A stretch of DNA of 56,596 nt from positions 1 to 56,596 of the forward strand of contig PDHQ01000229.1 in the NCBI GenBank assembly GCA_003339415.1, written 5' to 3'. The DNA comes from Ophiocordyceps camponoti-saundersi (nom. inval.) (Eukaryota > Ascomycota > Sordariomycetes > Hypocreales > Ophiocordycipitaceae). The notes beneath the pieces are model-generated. The model made no database searches and had not been told where the DNA came from. It saw only the letters and a list, made by a program, of their open reading frames with translations. This document shows, piece by piece, positions 11,642 to 24,087 of the stretch. Within the stretch, counting starts at the first letter, position 1; every line of letters begins with the position of its first letter. The translations under genes were made by a program, and so were the position numbers.

Positions 11642-12962
11642 TTATATAAAGCGCGGCGCCCTTTTTTACTAAACTAAGAAATATTTATTTACTTTTAATA
11701 TGCTAAAGTTTATATTAATATTTACTTTTATTTTTACCTTATAAGATCTTAATTATAATATTATTATTAAGGCTAATTACTTTTATAAAGCTATTAGCAG
11801 ATACCTTTTATAAGTTAGCTTAGATTATATTCTCTAACTTATTACTTATTACTTATTACTTATTACTTATTACTTATTACTTATTACTTATTACTTATTA
11901 CTTATTACTTATTACTTATTACTTATTACTTATTACTTATTACTTATTACTTATTACTTATTACTTATTACTTATTACTTATTACTTATTACTTATTACT
12001 TATAACTTATTACTTAAAAAAGCTATTACTAATAAAATAAAACTATATAATTTATAATAAAAAGCTTCTTACTATTATTTTTTACTTTAAAGCGTAGTTT
12101 ACTAACCTTTATAATATTACTAAGCTATTCTTTATCTTTATAAATTATAAGGCCCTTAAGTATTTTACTATACTTAAGGCGATAATAGAATAGTAAGTAT
12201 ATAAAGTTAAAACGCTTGCTTTTTTAATTACTATTTTTAATATTATTTTAGCGTGTAAGCGTCCTAGCTTAAAATACTTTTTTAATAGAAGTAAGATTAA
12301 TATAAAATAAAGGAGCGCTTTAGCTAAATTATATAACCTATATTTATTTACTTTTTTAAGCTATAGCTAGTTTAGCTTAGCTTAACGCTACCTTATACCC
12401 TTTTAGCTATACTTTTTACCTCGGACGCCTTAACCCCTTTTAAAAGTAAGACTTTAGAAAAACTTTAGTTAGCGGCCTTTTATACTAATCCTCTTTATAA
12501 TATATACCGCTAAGTAATTTAATTCTAAACTTAAAAGTTTCTACTAAAAGTAAGTATTTATAAGTAAGTTATAAATTACTTTTTTTTTATTTATAAATAA
12601 TTATTATTCTAAGGCCGCTTTTAGGTTTTTAAGTAAAAGCTTTTTATTATTATATTTATTTAATAAACTTATAATTCCTTTATAATAAAATACTTTAAAA
12701 AATATTACTTTTATATTTTTTTAATATAAGTTTTATTAAAATAATATATTTATAAATATAGCGTAATTTATATATAATTATTATTATTATAAGGATTACT
12801 TTAATTACTAACGCTATTAAAAGTTATTTTAGCTACTATCTCTTTTTAAGTAGTTTTAAACTACTTTTTTTATAAATTTTATAATTAAGCTTCCCGCTAT
12901 AAATAAATCCTAGCTTTATTTTCTTATAATTATTATAAACTAGTTATTTAAATATATTTAGC
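11642..12962. other. AT-rich interval without recognisable gene
   Basis: Apart from the 7-bp tandem array (11838-12003), this stretch is RIP-degraded DNA with no assignable element. A plus-strand reading around 12150-12480 (for example NYKALKYFTILKA near 12147) faintly resembles the RNase H region of a Gypsy element, so part of it may be an older LTR-retrotransposon fragment. I see no RNA gene or regulatory site. Confidence 0.4.
11838..12003. repeat. Heptamer tandem array (CTTATTA)n
   Basis: A perfect 7-bp repeat, CTTATTA, runs for 166 bases (about 23-24 units), with a slightly imperfect unit or two after it up to about 12015. The copies show no interruptions although the surrounding DNA is strongly mutated. 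The unit contains no CpA or TpG, so RIP could not alter it. Confidence 0.95.
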
Positions 12963-12983
12963 TTAAAGCTATAATACTAATAA

Positions 12984-14837
12984 TAATTTATATACTAATA
13001 TGCTTTATATAGCTTAAAACTATCTTATATATATTTTAAAAGAGGGAAAAAACTAAAGGACTTAAAGTAAAACCCTCCCCTTAAGCGTTACCTTAGCTTT
13101 AGGTCGGACCCTATCCGCACCTAGTACTTTATATATTTAATAAGTTAAGTATTAACTAGTAATTTAAAAGCTACTATTTCCCCTAAAGTAGACTCCGTAA
13201 TAGTAAGAGTACGCGTAAACTAAGTCTAGTTTAAAGTTTATATAGCTTACTTATCTTCTTAGCTATTATCGTTACTATAAATTAAATCCCTACGTTCGAT
13301 TAAAATAACCTTAATAATTTAATTTATTAAGGCCTTATTAATATAGCTTAAGTATATATAAAAGTTTTATTATCTTATAATAAACCTTATAATAGCTAAT
13401 TTTAAAAGATAGCTAAATTATTATAATAAAGCTATAAATAAGTATAAAATTAAAGTTAAAAGAGGGGGTATTATTATATTCGCTTTTTAGTATTTCCGCT
13501 TTAGCTATTATTAGTTTCTAATTAATATTAAAAGGGGAAAAAAGGCGGTATATATAAAGCTTTAGTTTAAAAACTTTTAAAATTAAGTAATATATATATT
13601 TTTCATCTAATCTTATATTACTCTTATTTTAAAATAAAGTTAACTTTACTTAAAATAAAACTTTTAATAAAAAAGGTAATAATATAATCTTTTTTTATAA
13701 GCTATAAAATAAGTAAACTTACCTTTTATATATAAAATAATAAAATACTTATTATATTATAGCTTTATTATATAATATTTAATAATATATTTAAGTTAAT
13801 AATATTTAAAATACTATTAAGGTTAAACTTTTAATATATATAGTTTAGTATTAAAAATCTCCGCTTATATTATTATATTTTTATTATAAATTTAGTTTAT
13901 ATTTACTATATTATTAATAATAATTATTAAAAAACTTTATTAAGTTTTAGAATAGTATTTTTTTACGTATAATTATATTATTAAAATTTTATTTAATAAC
14001 TTAATTTTTTTTAAAAAGCTTCTTTACCGCTTTATTATAAAGCTTACGCTAGTACTTTTTTTATAATAAAGATATAACTTTTATTAATTAAATATACCTT
14101 TTTTCTAAAAATAATATAAAGCTACCTTAAATTAAACTAAAGCTTATAAATAATATTTTAAAATATTATTATAATATTACTATTAAGTAATTTCCTTATT
14201 ATAAAAGCTTAGCTTTACTTATAAAGTTTATAATTAATACTTATTATAATTACCTTAAAGCTTTAAATTTAAAACGGAGTAGCTATAAAATTAAATTAAA
14301 TTATAAGCTATTATTTATATTACTTAAAAACTTATTTTTTTATAATTTTCTTTAGTATTTTAGCTATAATTATAGCTTATATTAAAAGAGTTCTACTTCC
14401 CTTAAAGCTATAAAAAAGAGAGGAAATTATAACTTTAATAGCTAAGAAAATATTATTAACTAATAAAGTTAGAGTAAAAAAAGCACCTCCTTAAACCTTT
14501 TTAAACTTTATTACTTATTTAATAATTACCTATATAAAAATAAAAGCGTTTTCTAAAATAATCTTATTAATATTTACCTTAGCTTTTAATAAGGTAATAA
14601 ATATAGTAAACTATTAAGTTTAAGATTATTATAATTTAAAGTAAAGTTATATTTTAAGTAAAAAATTTTCGCGGTTACGATTAACTTATATAGCGTCGCC
14701 CTCCCTCCTAAAGTTACTTTAAGCGCGGCTAGCTATCGCTCCGGGGTAACGGAGGGAGCAGAGTTTACTTATAATATAAAAATAGGAAGTCTATATCCGC
14801 GTCGCTATAAGCGCGGAATCCGTAAAATATATAAAAG
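12984..14837 (-). mobile_element. R1 retroposon, full-length copy with 21-bp target duplication
   Basis: A 1854-bp copy in antisense orientation: the A/T trinucleotide tail is at the left and the 5' end (ATATAAAAG on plus) at the right. The flanks 12963-12983 and 14838-14858 are the same 21 bases (TTAAAGCTATAATACTAATAA) with one C/T difference. A duplication of that length together with a 3' simple-repeat tail is the signature of target-primed reverse transcription (LINE or SINE), not of an LTR or DNA transposon. No open or RIP-repairable reading frame was found, so it looks non-autonomous. Confidence 0.82.
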
Positions 14838-14858
14838 TTAAAGCTATAATATTAATAA

Positions 14859-15143
14859 ACGCTAAGTAATAATAATATTATTACGCTAATATACTTTATA
14901 TAGCTTAGAACTATTTTTTATATTTTTTAAAAAGGGGAAAAACTAGAAAACTTAAAGTAAAACCCTTTTTTTAAGCGTTACCTTAGCTTTAAGTTAAACC
15001 TTGCTTATATATAATATTTTATACTTTTAATAAATTAAGTAATAACTAATAATAAAAAAGCTAATATATCTTTTAGAGCGGAACTTATAATAATAAAAGT
15101 ATATATAAACTAAGTTTAATATAAAGTTTATATAGCTTATTAT
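14859..15143 (-). mobile_element. R1 3'-end fragment
   Basis: About 270 bp matching the 3' end of R1 (compare 12984-13250), starting with an AATAATAATATTATT tail and stopping abruptly at about 15143, where Gypsy 3 sequence begins. It is either a strongly 5'-truncated insertion or an R1 copy cut by the neighbouring Gypsy. Confidence 0.65.
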
Positions 15144-18100
15144 TCAGGTTTAGCCTTTATATTATATTTAGGTTATTAACTTAAATATTAAACTTATAAA
15201 TTAGCCTTACGATTAAATAATAAGGCTATTATTATCTAGCTTAGAGGCTTATAGCGAAAAGATTAAATAGGATAGAATAGAAAAGATTATAAAATAAAAA
15301 GGTAAATAAGCTTTAAAGAAAAGAGCGGTATATATAGCTATTTAGCGCGCTAAAATATAGCTTTTTTAAAAGCTTACTATATATAATTATTATTATATAT
15401 AGCTTAGTAAATAAGTATCCCTTTAACTAATCCCTTAATAAAATTATATATCTTTTTCTTATAAACTTTTACTCTTATCTTTAATATTAATAGATTAACT
15501 AAATTAATTAAATTAGATTAAATTAAAATAGTAAACTTATAAAACTAAATATAAAAGCTTTAATAATCTTAACCTAGCTTTAGCAAATATTAATAACTTT
15601 TATAGCGAGAGCTATAAGTTTAATTATTAGAATAATAAATATAAATAATATAATATATAATAAAAAATAAAGAGAAATATTATTAATAGATATTAAAATA
15701 TATAAAATAGTACTTTAAAAAGTAAGCTAATACTTTTCTTATAAGTAAAGAAGCGGAGTAAAAGGCTATATTATAAGAAATATAATCTACTATTTAGTAA
15801 TAAGCTATAACCTTCCTTATAATAAAGAAAGCGAAATATACTTAGGAACTTCTAGCCGCGCGTGCGGACGCTTTTAGGGAAATATTACTAATAAACCCCG
15901 TTAAACTAACCTTCGCTAAAGCTACGCTTAACTAAGCTTAGATTAATATAGCTTTTCTAAAGTAAAAGGAACCTTAGCTTAAATAAGATAAATTATTAAA
16001 TTCCTTTTATTTCTTTATAAGTTAGTTAATTTATTAATATAGTATTTATAAGCTTTAAAGTAAAGCTAGAAATTTAAGTTATATCTAAGTATAAATCTTA
16101 AACTATTTTCTTAAAAAAAGAATATAGAAAATATTAGCCTTTTAATAATTTAATAGCTTTAGTAGAAAAAAGCACTTAAAAGACTTTTTTAACTACCTTT
16201 ATTAAACTTTTAGTAATATTTAAAATAAAAAAGGCTTAAGATAGGCTTTAGACCTTAGTTTACTATAATAAATAAATACTTAGTAATTTTATTTTTAAGT
16301 TTAAAGAGGTTCTAGTAACTATAGCTAAATTTATAAGTTAGAATAATTTCGTAAAACTGATTTAGCTATCTAGGGCCTTTTCCCTAATATTTTAAGACTT
16401 TCTAATTATAATTAATATACTTTACGAATATTCCCCGTTTATTAATTATTTATAAGGTTTTATATACTTATTTAAATAAACTTTATATTTTTTTAGGGCG
16501 GCTAAGAAATACTAACCTAACTCTAATAAACATATAGGAGGCGCTAGGGGTATTTTTCTAAACTTAAGTATAAGAAAAAACGCTAATAAGGATATTTTAA
16601 TAAATATAATAAGGGATAAAAAAAGAAGAAATAGAAAAGGAAAAATAATACCTATAATAAAACCCTTACTTAAATTTTAGAAAATACCCCTTAAGCTAAG
16701 TAAATAGATAAATAAGTGCTAGAATAATATAGAATATTAAGCTTTTATATAAGATACGGAGTAAATATACACTTAGTTTATAACTATAATTTTTATTTTC
16801 TATAAAAGCCTTAATAAAAAACCCTAAGAGAAACCTATATTAACTATATAAAAATTTTACTTTAAGTTAAGGAATATAACTCTAATAATAATTAGAAAAA
16901 AAATAGCTTTAAGATATTATAGTGTTCTAAAAGATAAGGTAATATAGATAGAGGAAAAGAAAAATATCCTTTATATTAAACTATAAGCCTTATTTACTAA
17001 GATTTTTATAATCTTAAATAACTTAGAATTAGTAAATATATTAGTTAATAAAAGCTATAAAAGCTATTCCGTAATATATCCGCAGCTAATATAAGATTTA
17101 TAAATATTAATAAAAAGAATCTTAGCTTAATAAGTAAAAGGGGTAGTAATAAGTAAACTAAAAGTATTAAATATCGCCTAGCTCTCGCTTAAAATAAATA
17201 GCTTTAGTTAATTAATTATAGCTTATATAATATTTAATCTTAATTTTCTAATTATCCTTAATAAGCTTAAGCTATTATATATAAAATTTTACTTAATCTA
17301 TTATAAAGATTATATATAATATAAAAGTATATAGTAATAGGTATAAGTTATTAATACTTACTTTTACCTAATAAAGGAGATCCTAAATATTATATACCTT
17401 TATAGCTTAATTTTTATTAGAGAAGTAAGGAGAAGATAAAAGGAACTATATTATTAAAAAAAGGATCCTATTAAATACTTAAAGATTTAAATAATAAAAG
17501 TTAAAAATATAAAAAAAACGTTATAAGATAAGATTCCTCTAATAAATAATTAATTATAAGAATATATCTTAATATAATTTTATAGTATATTTCCTTTTTT
17601 CTATAAGTAAGAGGCGGATAATTTAAACTTATATAAGGAAAATATAAATTACTATATATTATTTAGAAAAGAAATAAATAATAAAAGACTCTAAATCTTA
17701 TTCGGCCCCCTTTATAGTATATTAAAGGAGGAATTACTTATCCTTAAAAAGATATTATAAAACCTTTTTTAAAAAAGCTTTATCTAACTTAATAGCTTAC
17801 CCGCGGGTGCTTTAGTCCTTTTTATAAGGAAACTTAGGGGAGGATTATAGTTTTATAAAAATTTCCGTGTACTAAATATAATTATAATCTTAGATAAATA
17901 TCCGCTTCCTTTACTTAGTAATACTTTTTAGCTATTAGCTAAGTCTTAATAGCTTATAAAGCTAGATATTATATAAGCTTTTTATAAAATATAAATTATT
18001 AAAGGAGAGGAATAAAAAATAGCGTTTAGAACCTAGTATAGCTTTTTTAAATAAATAATTACCCTATTTAAACTTATAAAAGCTCTTACTACCTTCTAAA

Positions 18101-21043
18101 AATATATTAATAATATTTTTTAGCTATATTTTAATAAGTTTTATTTAGCTTATATTAATAATATTATTATTTACTTTAATAGTATTAAGAAGGATTATTT
18201 CTATAAGGTATACTTAGTTTTTTATAAGCTTTAAAAATATAAGCTTTATCTAAACTTAGATAAATATAAATTTATAGTTAAAAAGGTAAAATACTTAAGA
18301 TTTATAATATTAGCGGGAGTTAAGCTTTAGGTAAACTTAGAAAAGATTAAGATAATTATTAACTAAGCTATACTAACTTCCCTTAAAAGCCTTTACGGAT
18401 TCCTAAGTTTTACTAATTTTTACTAACTTTTTATTATAGATTTTACTAAGGTAATAGAATTATTAATAAACTTAATAAAGAAAGGGGTTAAGTTTATTTA
18501 GGGCTTAAATTAGGAATAAGCTTTCTAGGAAATTAAGAATCTATTTATAAAGGCCCTTTTACTAGTAAAATAAAATTTCGGGGATTTTACGTTTTTAGAA
18601 GTAAATACTAGCGCTTACGCTATAAGGGGTTATCTTTATTAGAAATAAAACGGATAGAAATAACCGGTAGCGTTTTTTTTCTATAAAAATAAACGCGGCC
18701 GAATATAACTATCTTATATATAATAAAAAGATATTAGTAATTATTAGATATTTAAAATAATAGTATACTAAACTATATAATTATAATAGCTTTAATATTA
18801 TTATTAATTATAAAAACTTATAGTATTTTATAACTCGCTAATATATTTTAAAGTAATAAGCGCGTTAGGCTAAGTATTTATTATAATCTAACTTTAAGAT
18901 TTATTATTAACTTAGTAAAAAAGCTATAATTTTAAACGCCCTTTCTTATAAAGATTAAGATAAACTTTTAACTATAAAGGAGGAAGACGCCCGCTTTATA
19001 TAAATAATTCCTAAAAAAGCTTTATATTTCTACTTATAAGTAATAATAATTAATATTCTAAGGGACCTTACTAATATCTTAGAAAAGAAAGAGGAAGAGA
19101 ATAGATAATAAGATATAAGTATAGCTACGGAAAACGCTATAAATTTATAAAATAATATTTTACTAAAAACTCGAGTTTTCTTTAATAATAAGCTTTAGAA
19201 ACTTTAGAATAGAATAGTATTATAAGACTTAGTTTTCTAAGAGGTATATTAAGCTATAATAAGGGAAGACTGCTTACTTTTTCTAAAGCTATAGTTTAAG
19301 GTTTAAATTATAAATTATTATGTTAACGCTAAAAGAAGACTATGTTTCCGTAATAAGTATTAAATTCTAAAAGCTCTAGTTATTATAATAGAGGATTTTA
19401 AGAAAGCGCTAGCCTCCTCGCTTAATATATTATAAAATTATCTTATCTAAATAATTTATAACTTAGCCTTAGTTAGTTACCTTAAAAGGGAAGGTATAAT
19501 AGCTTTTATAACTTAAGATTTCTTTTAGCCGCTTTAGTAATAATATATTTATTAATTCCTTAAAAACTAGAATATTTATAGTAAAACTAAAGTTTAGAAA
19601 TAATATTAAGCTACCTTTTTTAAGTTATTACTTACTTTAAATTAACTTTACTAATATATATAAATAAACTTTATAATAAATTTCCCGCTTATAAAACGCG
19701 GAAATAAGCACTTATAAGTAATTAAAAACTAACTAAGTAAAGAAATTCTACTTAAGCGGATATTTTTAATAAACGCTCCGCTTTATATAAAGCGGTTTCT
19801 TTAATATTTTATATAATTTTATTAATAGCTAAGTATAATTATAAGTAATAAAGGAACTAATTAAATAAGTAAGTTTTAAAGCTATTTTTACTAACTTTAT
19901 AAGATTAATTAAATACTTAATATAGCTTATTACCTATAAACTAATAAAGGATATAAAAAAGTTAATTAATATATATAAGCTTACCTCTAAGCAGTAGTTT
20001 TTTATAATTAAAATAACTAATATAAATAGCTTCTTATAGCTTAATTTATACTAAATAATAAAGTTTACTTAGCTATAGGAAAAATGCTATTTTTTATAAT
20101 TTATAAATTTTAAGCTTTTATAATAATATTATTAAACTTAAATACTTTATAAGTATTAATAAGGAATCTTAGAAGCTAGGCTAAGGACTTTATAAGAAGA
20201 TTATAATAAGTAATAAACTTTTATTAAGCTGCTAATATCTTATCTTTATAAACTTAGGAGTTTTAAGCTAATAAGAATTAATAACTAGCCGAATATTTTA
20301 AAATAAGTAATAAAGTTTAGCTTAATTTATATAATTTCCTAAGCGTATAACTAAAAAAGAAGCTTAATTAGAAAAACGCTAAGTTTATAATAGCATAAGT
20401 TATTAACTTAACCCTTATAAAGCTTATAAAATTACTAATAAAAGCTTATTATAGCTTTAATATAAATTTAATTAAAAGAGTAGCTTTAAACCCTTTATTT
20501 AAATAAGAAGTTACTAATTTATAACCCTTAGTAATTTTAGTTAATAAAGAAAATAAATAAGAAATTAAAGAGATTATTTTAGCTAAATAAAAGAAAATAA
20601 GTAAAAGTAAAAAATAAAAGGTTTTTATTACGTAAAAAAGTTATTAAAACTTAATATAAAAACCCTTAGCGGAACTTAAAAGTATTACTATTTTTAATCG
20701 CTTTAAAGCTCTATATAGTTTAGCTATATATAATAATAAGTAAAATATTAAGAAATATATAGTAAAATAGCTAATAGAGAATTTATATTAAAAAGCGTAA
20801 TTTTAAGCGCGGAAAACCCCCCCCCCCTTTATAATATTTAGCAACGCGACTTTTTCGTAAATAATAATTTCTTAGCTAGGTAATAGCGATAGCGCGATAG
20901 CGTTAAGGTTATCGGTTTAGCAGCGGCGGCGATAAATATAGCGGCGGTAGTAGCGGCGGCGTTAAACTTTAAAATAGTAACCTTTTCTTTTAATATTAAA
21001 ATATTAGCTAACCCCTTAGAGCTTAAAAGCTTATAAGAGGGGG
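15144..21043 (+). mobile_element. Ty3/Gypsy element 3, RIP-degraded
   Basis: A third Gypsy family on the plus strand with RT at about 17850-18700. The gag/protease part should lie at 15144-17000 and integrase between about 19000 and 20800, but neither could be confirmed by motif. A purine tract AAGAGGGGG at 21035-21043, followed by TAATATTAAG, resembles the tract-LTR junction of Gypsy 1. It may mark the start of the 3' LTR at 21044. No matching 5' LTR was found next to 15144. An 11-base C run near 20817 and GCGGCG-type runs at 20930-20970 interrupt the AT background. Confidence 0.68.
17000..19600 (+). pseudogene. Gypsy 3 pol relic (RT and RNase H recognisable)
   Basis: The plus-strand frame at 18151-18183 reads YINNIIIYFNS, the Gypsy catalytic block YxDDIIIYS with both aspartates changed to asparagine. 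It is followed by KYLGFII-like (KYLRFII near 18290) and FLSFTNFY (about 18400) blocks in the proper order and spacing. The RNase H start is at about 18590 (FLEVNTSAYAIRGYL). In-frame TAA/TAG replace Gln (for example L-KYKLYLNLDKY). Sequence beyond 19000 is AT-rich, and the integrase is not confidently readable. Confidence 0.8.
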
Positions 21044-21467
21044 TAATATTAAGAATAGCGTTAATATATTTCTTAGGAGAAGGAATTAGCTTTCTGCGAT
21101 ATATATAGCGAGATTAAGGAAATTAACTATATAATAAGGGGAGTATTATTATATATAAGCTTACGCTTAGCAAGTTTCGTTAAGGCTTAAGTAGCTATAA
21201 TCGCCGCTTAAAGTATTTTATTAGCCTTTATTATTATTAGCTAGTTTTTAATAATAATAATAATATACTATACTATATAAGCTAAAATAAAAAGCTATAG
21301 CGTAAGCGTATAAAGTTAATAAAAGGGTATATATTTTATATAAAATATATAGGGTTTTTATCGCTTTATATATTTAAATATAATAGCTAAATTATAATAT
21401 TATTTAACTTATTAAATATAATATAAATATAGATATTTTTATAAAGCTTTTATAACTTATTTATTAC

Positions 21468-21501
<34 letters not shown>

Positions 21502-22121
21502 TTTCTTATTATTTTTATTATTAATAAGATTAGTAGTAAGGGTAAGAGGAGGCGAGGGAGAGATAGCGGGAGTAAGAGCGGGAGCCTTAGTACGAGACTT
21601 TTTCTATAAAATAGCTTACGATAAAAAATATTAGTAGCTTCCCTTTATAAAAGATAAGTTACCTTTTTAAATATAAGATTAATAAGTCTTATATAATAAG
21701 CTGCTAAGTAAGTTAAGGAAAAGACTTACTTTACTAAGAGAGAAAGAAAACTAATAAGGGGCTTTAAGCTAAGAGCTTCTTTATATAGTAACTTAAGAAA
21801 AACCTTATATAAGTAATATATCCTTTATAATAAATAAATCGCCTTTTTAAATATAAAATTAATAAGTTTTATATAATAAGCTATAAAATATATTAAGGGA
21901 AAAACTTATTTTAAGAAGAGGAGGAGAAATAGTAAAAGAAAAAGAAGAAAAAATAGCTAAACGAAGCTAGCGCCTATACTTTTAAATAAATTTATTTATA
22001 AAAATCGGAAAATTTTCCTTATATTTAAAGCTTTTATTATTATTAATAATATTATTCTTATTAATATTTTTATTACTATTTTTATCGCTTTTATTATTAT
22101 TATTATTATTACCCTTAACTT
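21044..22121. other. AT-rich interval with TTA microsatellites; possible Gypsy 3 LTR
   Basis: The first part (from 21044) may be the 3' LTR of Gypsy 3, but no partner copy is present to define it. A (TTA)n run lies at about 21476-21513, and a second TTA-rich run at about 22093-22112 immediately precedes the R1 copy. Two segments at about 21630-21740 and 21810-21910 resemble each other loosely. No gene is visible. Confidence 0.45.
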
Positions 22122-22311
22122 TAACTTTTATATATTTTATAAACTTTACGCTTATAGTAACGTAGATACAGACTCCTTATTCTTATATTATAAGCGGACT
22201 CCGCTCCCTTCGTTACTCCGTAATAATAGCTTACTATACTTAGAGTAACGCTAAGAGGGAGGGCAACGCTATATAAATTAATTTTCACTATAAAAATTTT
22301 TTACTTAAAAT

Positions 22312-22521
22312 TATAAGGGATTAGTTTATAACTAATTATAGCTAGATAAGGGGGATTATAGCGGATATATTTAGGTCTTCCCGATAGCGCTTAGTTATCG
22401 CGCGGGGTATATAGCTAGCTTAGGAAGGGGGCTTCTCTCCCTTCTTTTTCCTCTTTTCGATAGCTTTAATTATAACTCTACTTTAGCTTACTTCTATAAT
22501 CGCCTTAGTAAAACCTTTATA
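22312..22521 (+). repeat. 5' LTR of TRIM 1
   Basis: 210 bp, the direct partner of 23878-24087. It contains GCGCTTAGTTATCGCGCGGGG and a pyrimidine-rich CTTCTCTCCCTTC stretch that also marks the LTRs at 45679, 45858, 47422, 50500 and 52037. The interior begins TTAATTAAAGCTCC; no primer-binding site could be matched to a tRNA after RIP. Confidence 0.85.
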
Positions 22522-23877
22522 TTAATTAAAGCTCCTCTTACCGCTAACTAAATATAAAAGTAAGATTTTAGTATAGAATACTATTAAATTCTACCTATAT
22601 TAAAGCTACTTTTAGCTCGTTCTAGCCTAGACTCTTAGCTAGCTACTATATATACTAAATTTACGATCGATAGAGCCGTAATTAGGGAGCCTAAGTCCTA
22701 GTTTTATTATATCTTTTCTTATCTCGGCACTTTCTAGTAGATATTTTTTCCGTACGTTATTATAGCTATAGATTTTTCTTACTAGCTTAAAGCTTTTCTA
22801 GCGTATATCTCCGAGCTTCTTAGGGAGAGTTATAAGGAGCGCTAAGTAGGTTTTTCCTTAATTAGGATAAATTAAGGGCTATTAAAGCCCCTCGGAGAAT
22901 ACGTTATAAGGTAAGAATATACCCTTTTTAAGGCCGGATTATTAAACTAATCTAACTATACTAAGATTATTCTACTCTTATTTAAGCTATATAAGAAGCT
23001 ATAAAAGCGCTTAGATTATAAGAATTAGCCTATAACGTACGCGGCCTTTACTAGCTTTCTCCGAGGCTTTAATAGAGTATTTAGTTCCGGGAATATTCCT
23101 AATATGCTAGTTAATTTGCCGCCCCCCTTTTTAGCTAACCTAATAAATATCGTATTTATATAATTTTATTTTAGTATTATTAAGCGCCGGCGTTACTATT
23201 AGTATAACTAGATTAGTTATTTTAAGCGTAACTATCCGAAGCTTCGTAAGTAAACGGGGATATTAAGGTTAGGGCTTTCTACGGGCAGAGCGGGGTAATT
23301 AGTAATAAATCCGAAATATTTTAATTAAGGGGATAATAAGTAAGGAGGGATAAATATACGCTAAATATTATAGCCTAGGTAATTTTTAGCCTTATTACGT
23401 TACCTTATATAAAGATAGTCCGCGCGTAGCTTAAGCGCGTAAATTTATTAGCAAATATATACTATAATTATATTACGCCCTAGCTTATAAACTAGCGCTA
23501 ATAATATATAGCGATAAGTATATAACTAGCTTTACTATTTACTATAATTAGGGTATTCTCTAAGCTTCCCGTAACCGGCATAGTATTACCTAATCTTATA
23601 TACTAGCTATATAAGTAAGTTTTTACTACTAGTATATAAGTTTATTAATTCCTACCTTAAGCGGTATTACGATTTTAAGCTTATTAGAATTTTCCTTATA
23701 AAGATCGGGGTTTAATTCCCCGAGCTATAAGGGAGCCCTTCTGCCCTCTTATCCTTATCTTTATAGAGGCTATTAAGCTATTAGCTAAGGACTATATAGA
23801 GCGTCTCGCTAGCATAGTAGTACGTAACTTTTCCGTCCTACGCTCCTACCTCCTTAGCTAGCCTAAGGAGAGGGCTA

Positions 23878-24087
23878 TATAAGGGATTAGTCTATAACTA
23901 ATCGTAGCTAGATAGGGGGGATTATAGCGGATATATTTAGGTTTTCCTAATAGCGCTTAGTTATCGCGCGGGGTATATAGCTAGCTCGGGAAGGGGGCTT
24001 CTCTCCCTTCTCCTTCCTCTCTTCGATAGCTTTAATTATAACTCTACTTTAGCTTACTTCTATAATCGCCTTAGTAAGACCTTTATA
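23878..24087 (+). repeat. 3' LTR of TRIM 1
   Basis: 210 bp, nearly identical to 22312-22521 with differences that are mainly C/T and G/A. It follows the purine tract and is followed by the resumed R1 sequence at 24088. Confidence 0.85.

Larger units (their letters stand above)
22312..24087 (+). mobile_element. Small LTR element TRIM 1 (1776 bp, two 210-bp LTRs)
   Basis: Two direct repeats of 210 bp (22312-22521 and 23878-24087) flank 1356 bp. The LTRs start TATAAGGG and end CCTTTATA, consistent with TG...CA ends changed by RIP. A purine-rich tract (AAGGAGAGGG, 23865-23874) precedes the second LTR. The element sits inside R1; the expected 5-bp duplication (GAATA on the right, AAAAT on the left) is imperfect. 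The interior has no recognisable pol. One plus-strand frame from about 22660 can be read through TAA/TAG as one long protein, without a known domain. Confidence 0.85.

Noticed and set aside
11838..12003. Telomere-like or CRISPR-like array
   Set aside because: The unit CTTATTA has no spacers and does not match TTAGGG-type telomere repeats. It is a simple tandem repeat.
12984..14837. R1 as a solo LTR or MITE
   Set aside because: The ends are not inverted repeats, target duplications are 12-21 bp, and the element has a simple-repeat tail and 5'-truncated copies. These fit target-primed retroposition instead.
20817..20970. C-run and GCGGCG stretch as a CpG-island promoter
   Set aside because: A short simple-sequence stretch inside or next to the Gypsy 3 3' region, with no gene following on either strand.
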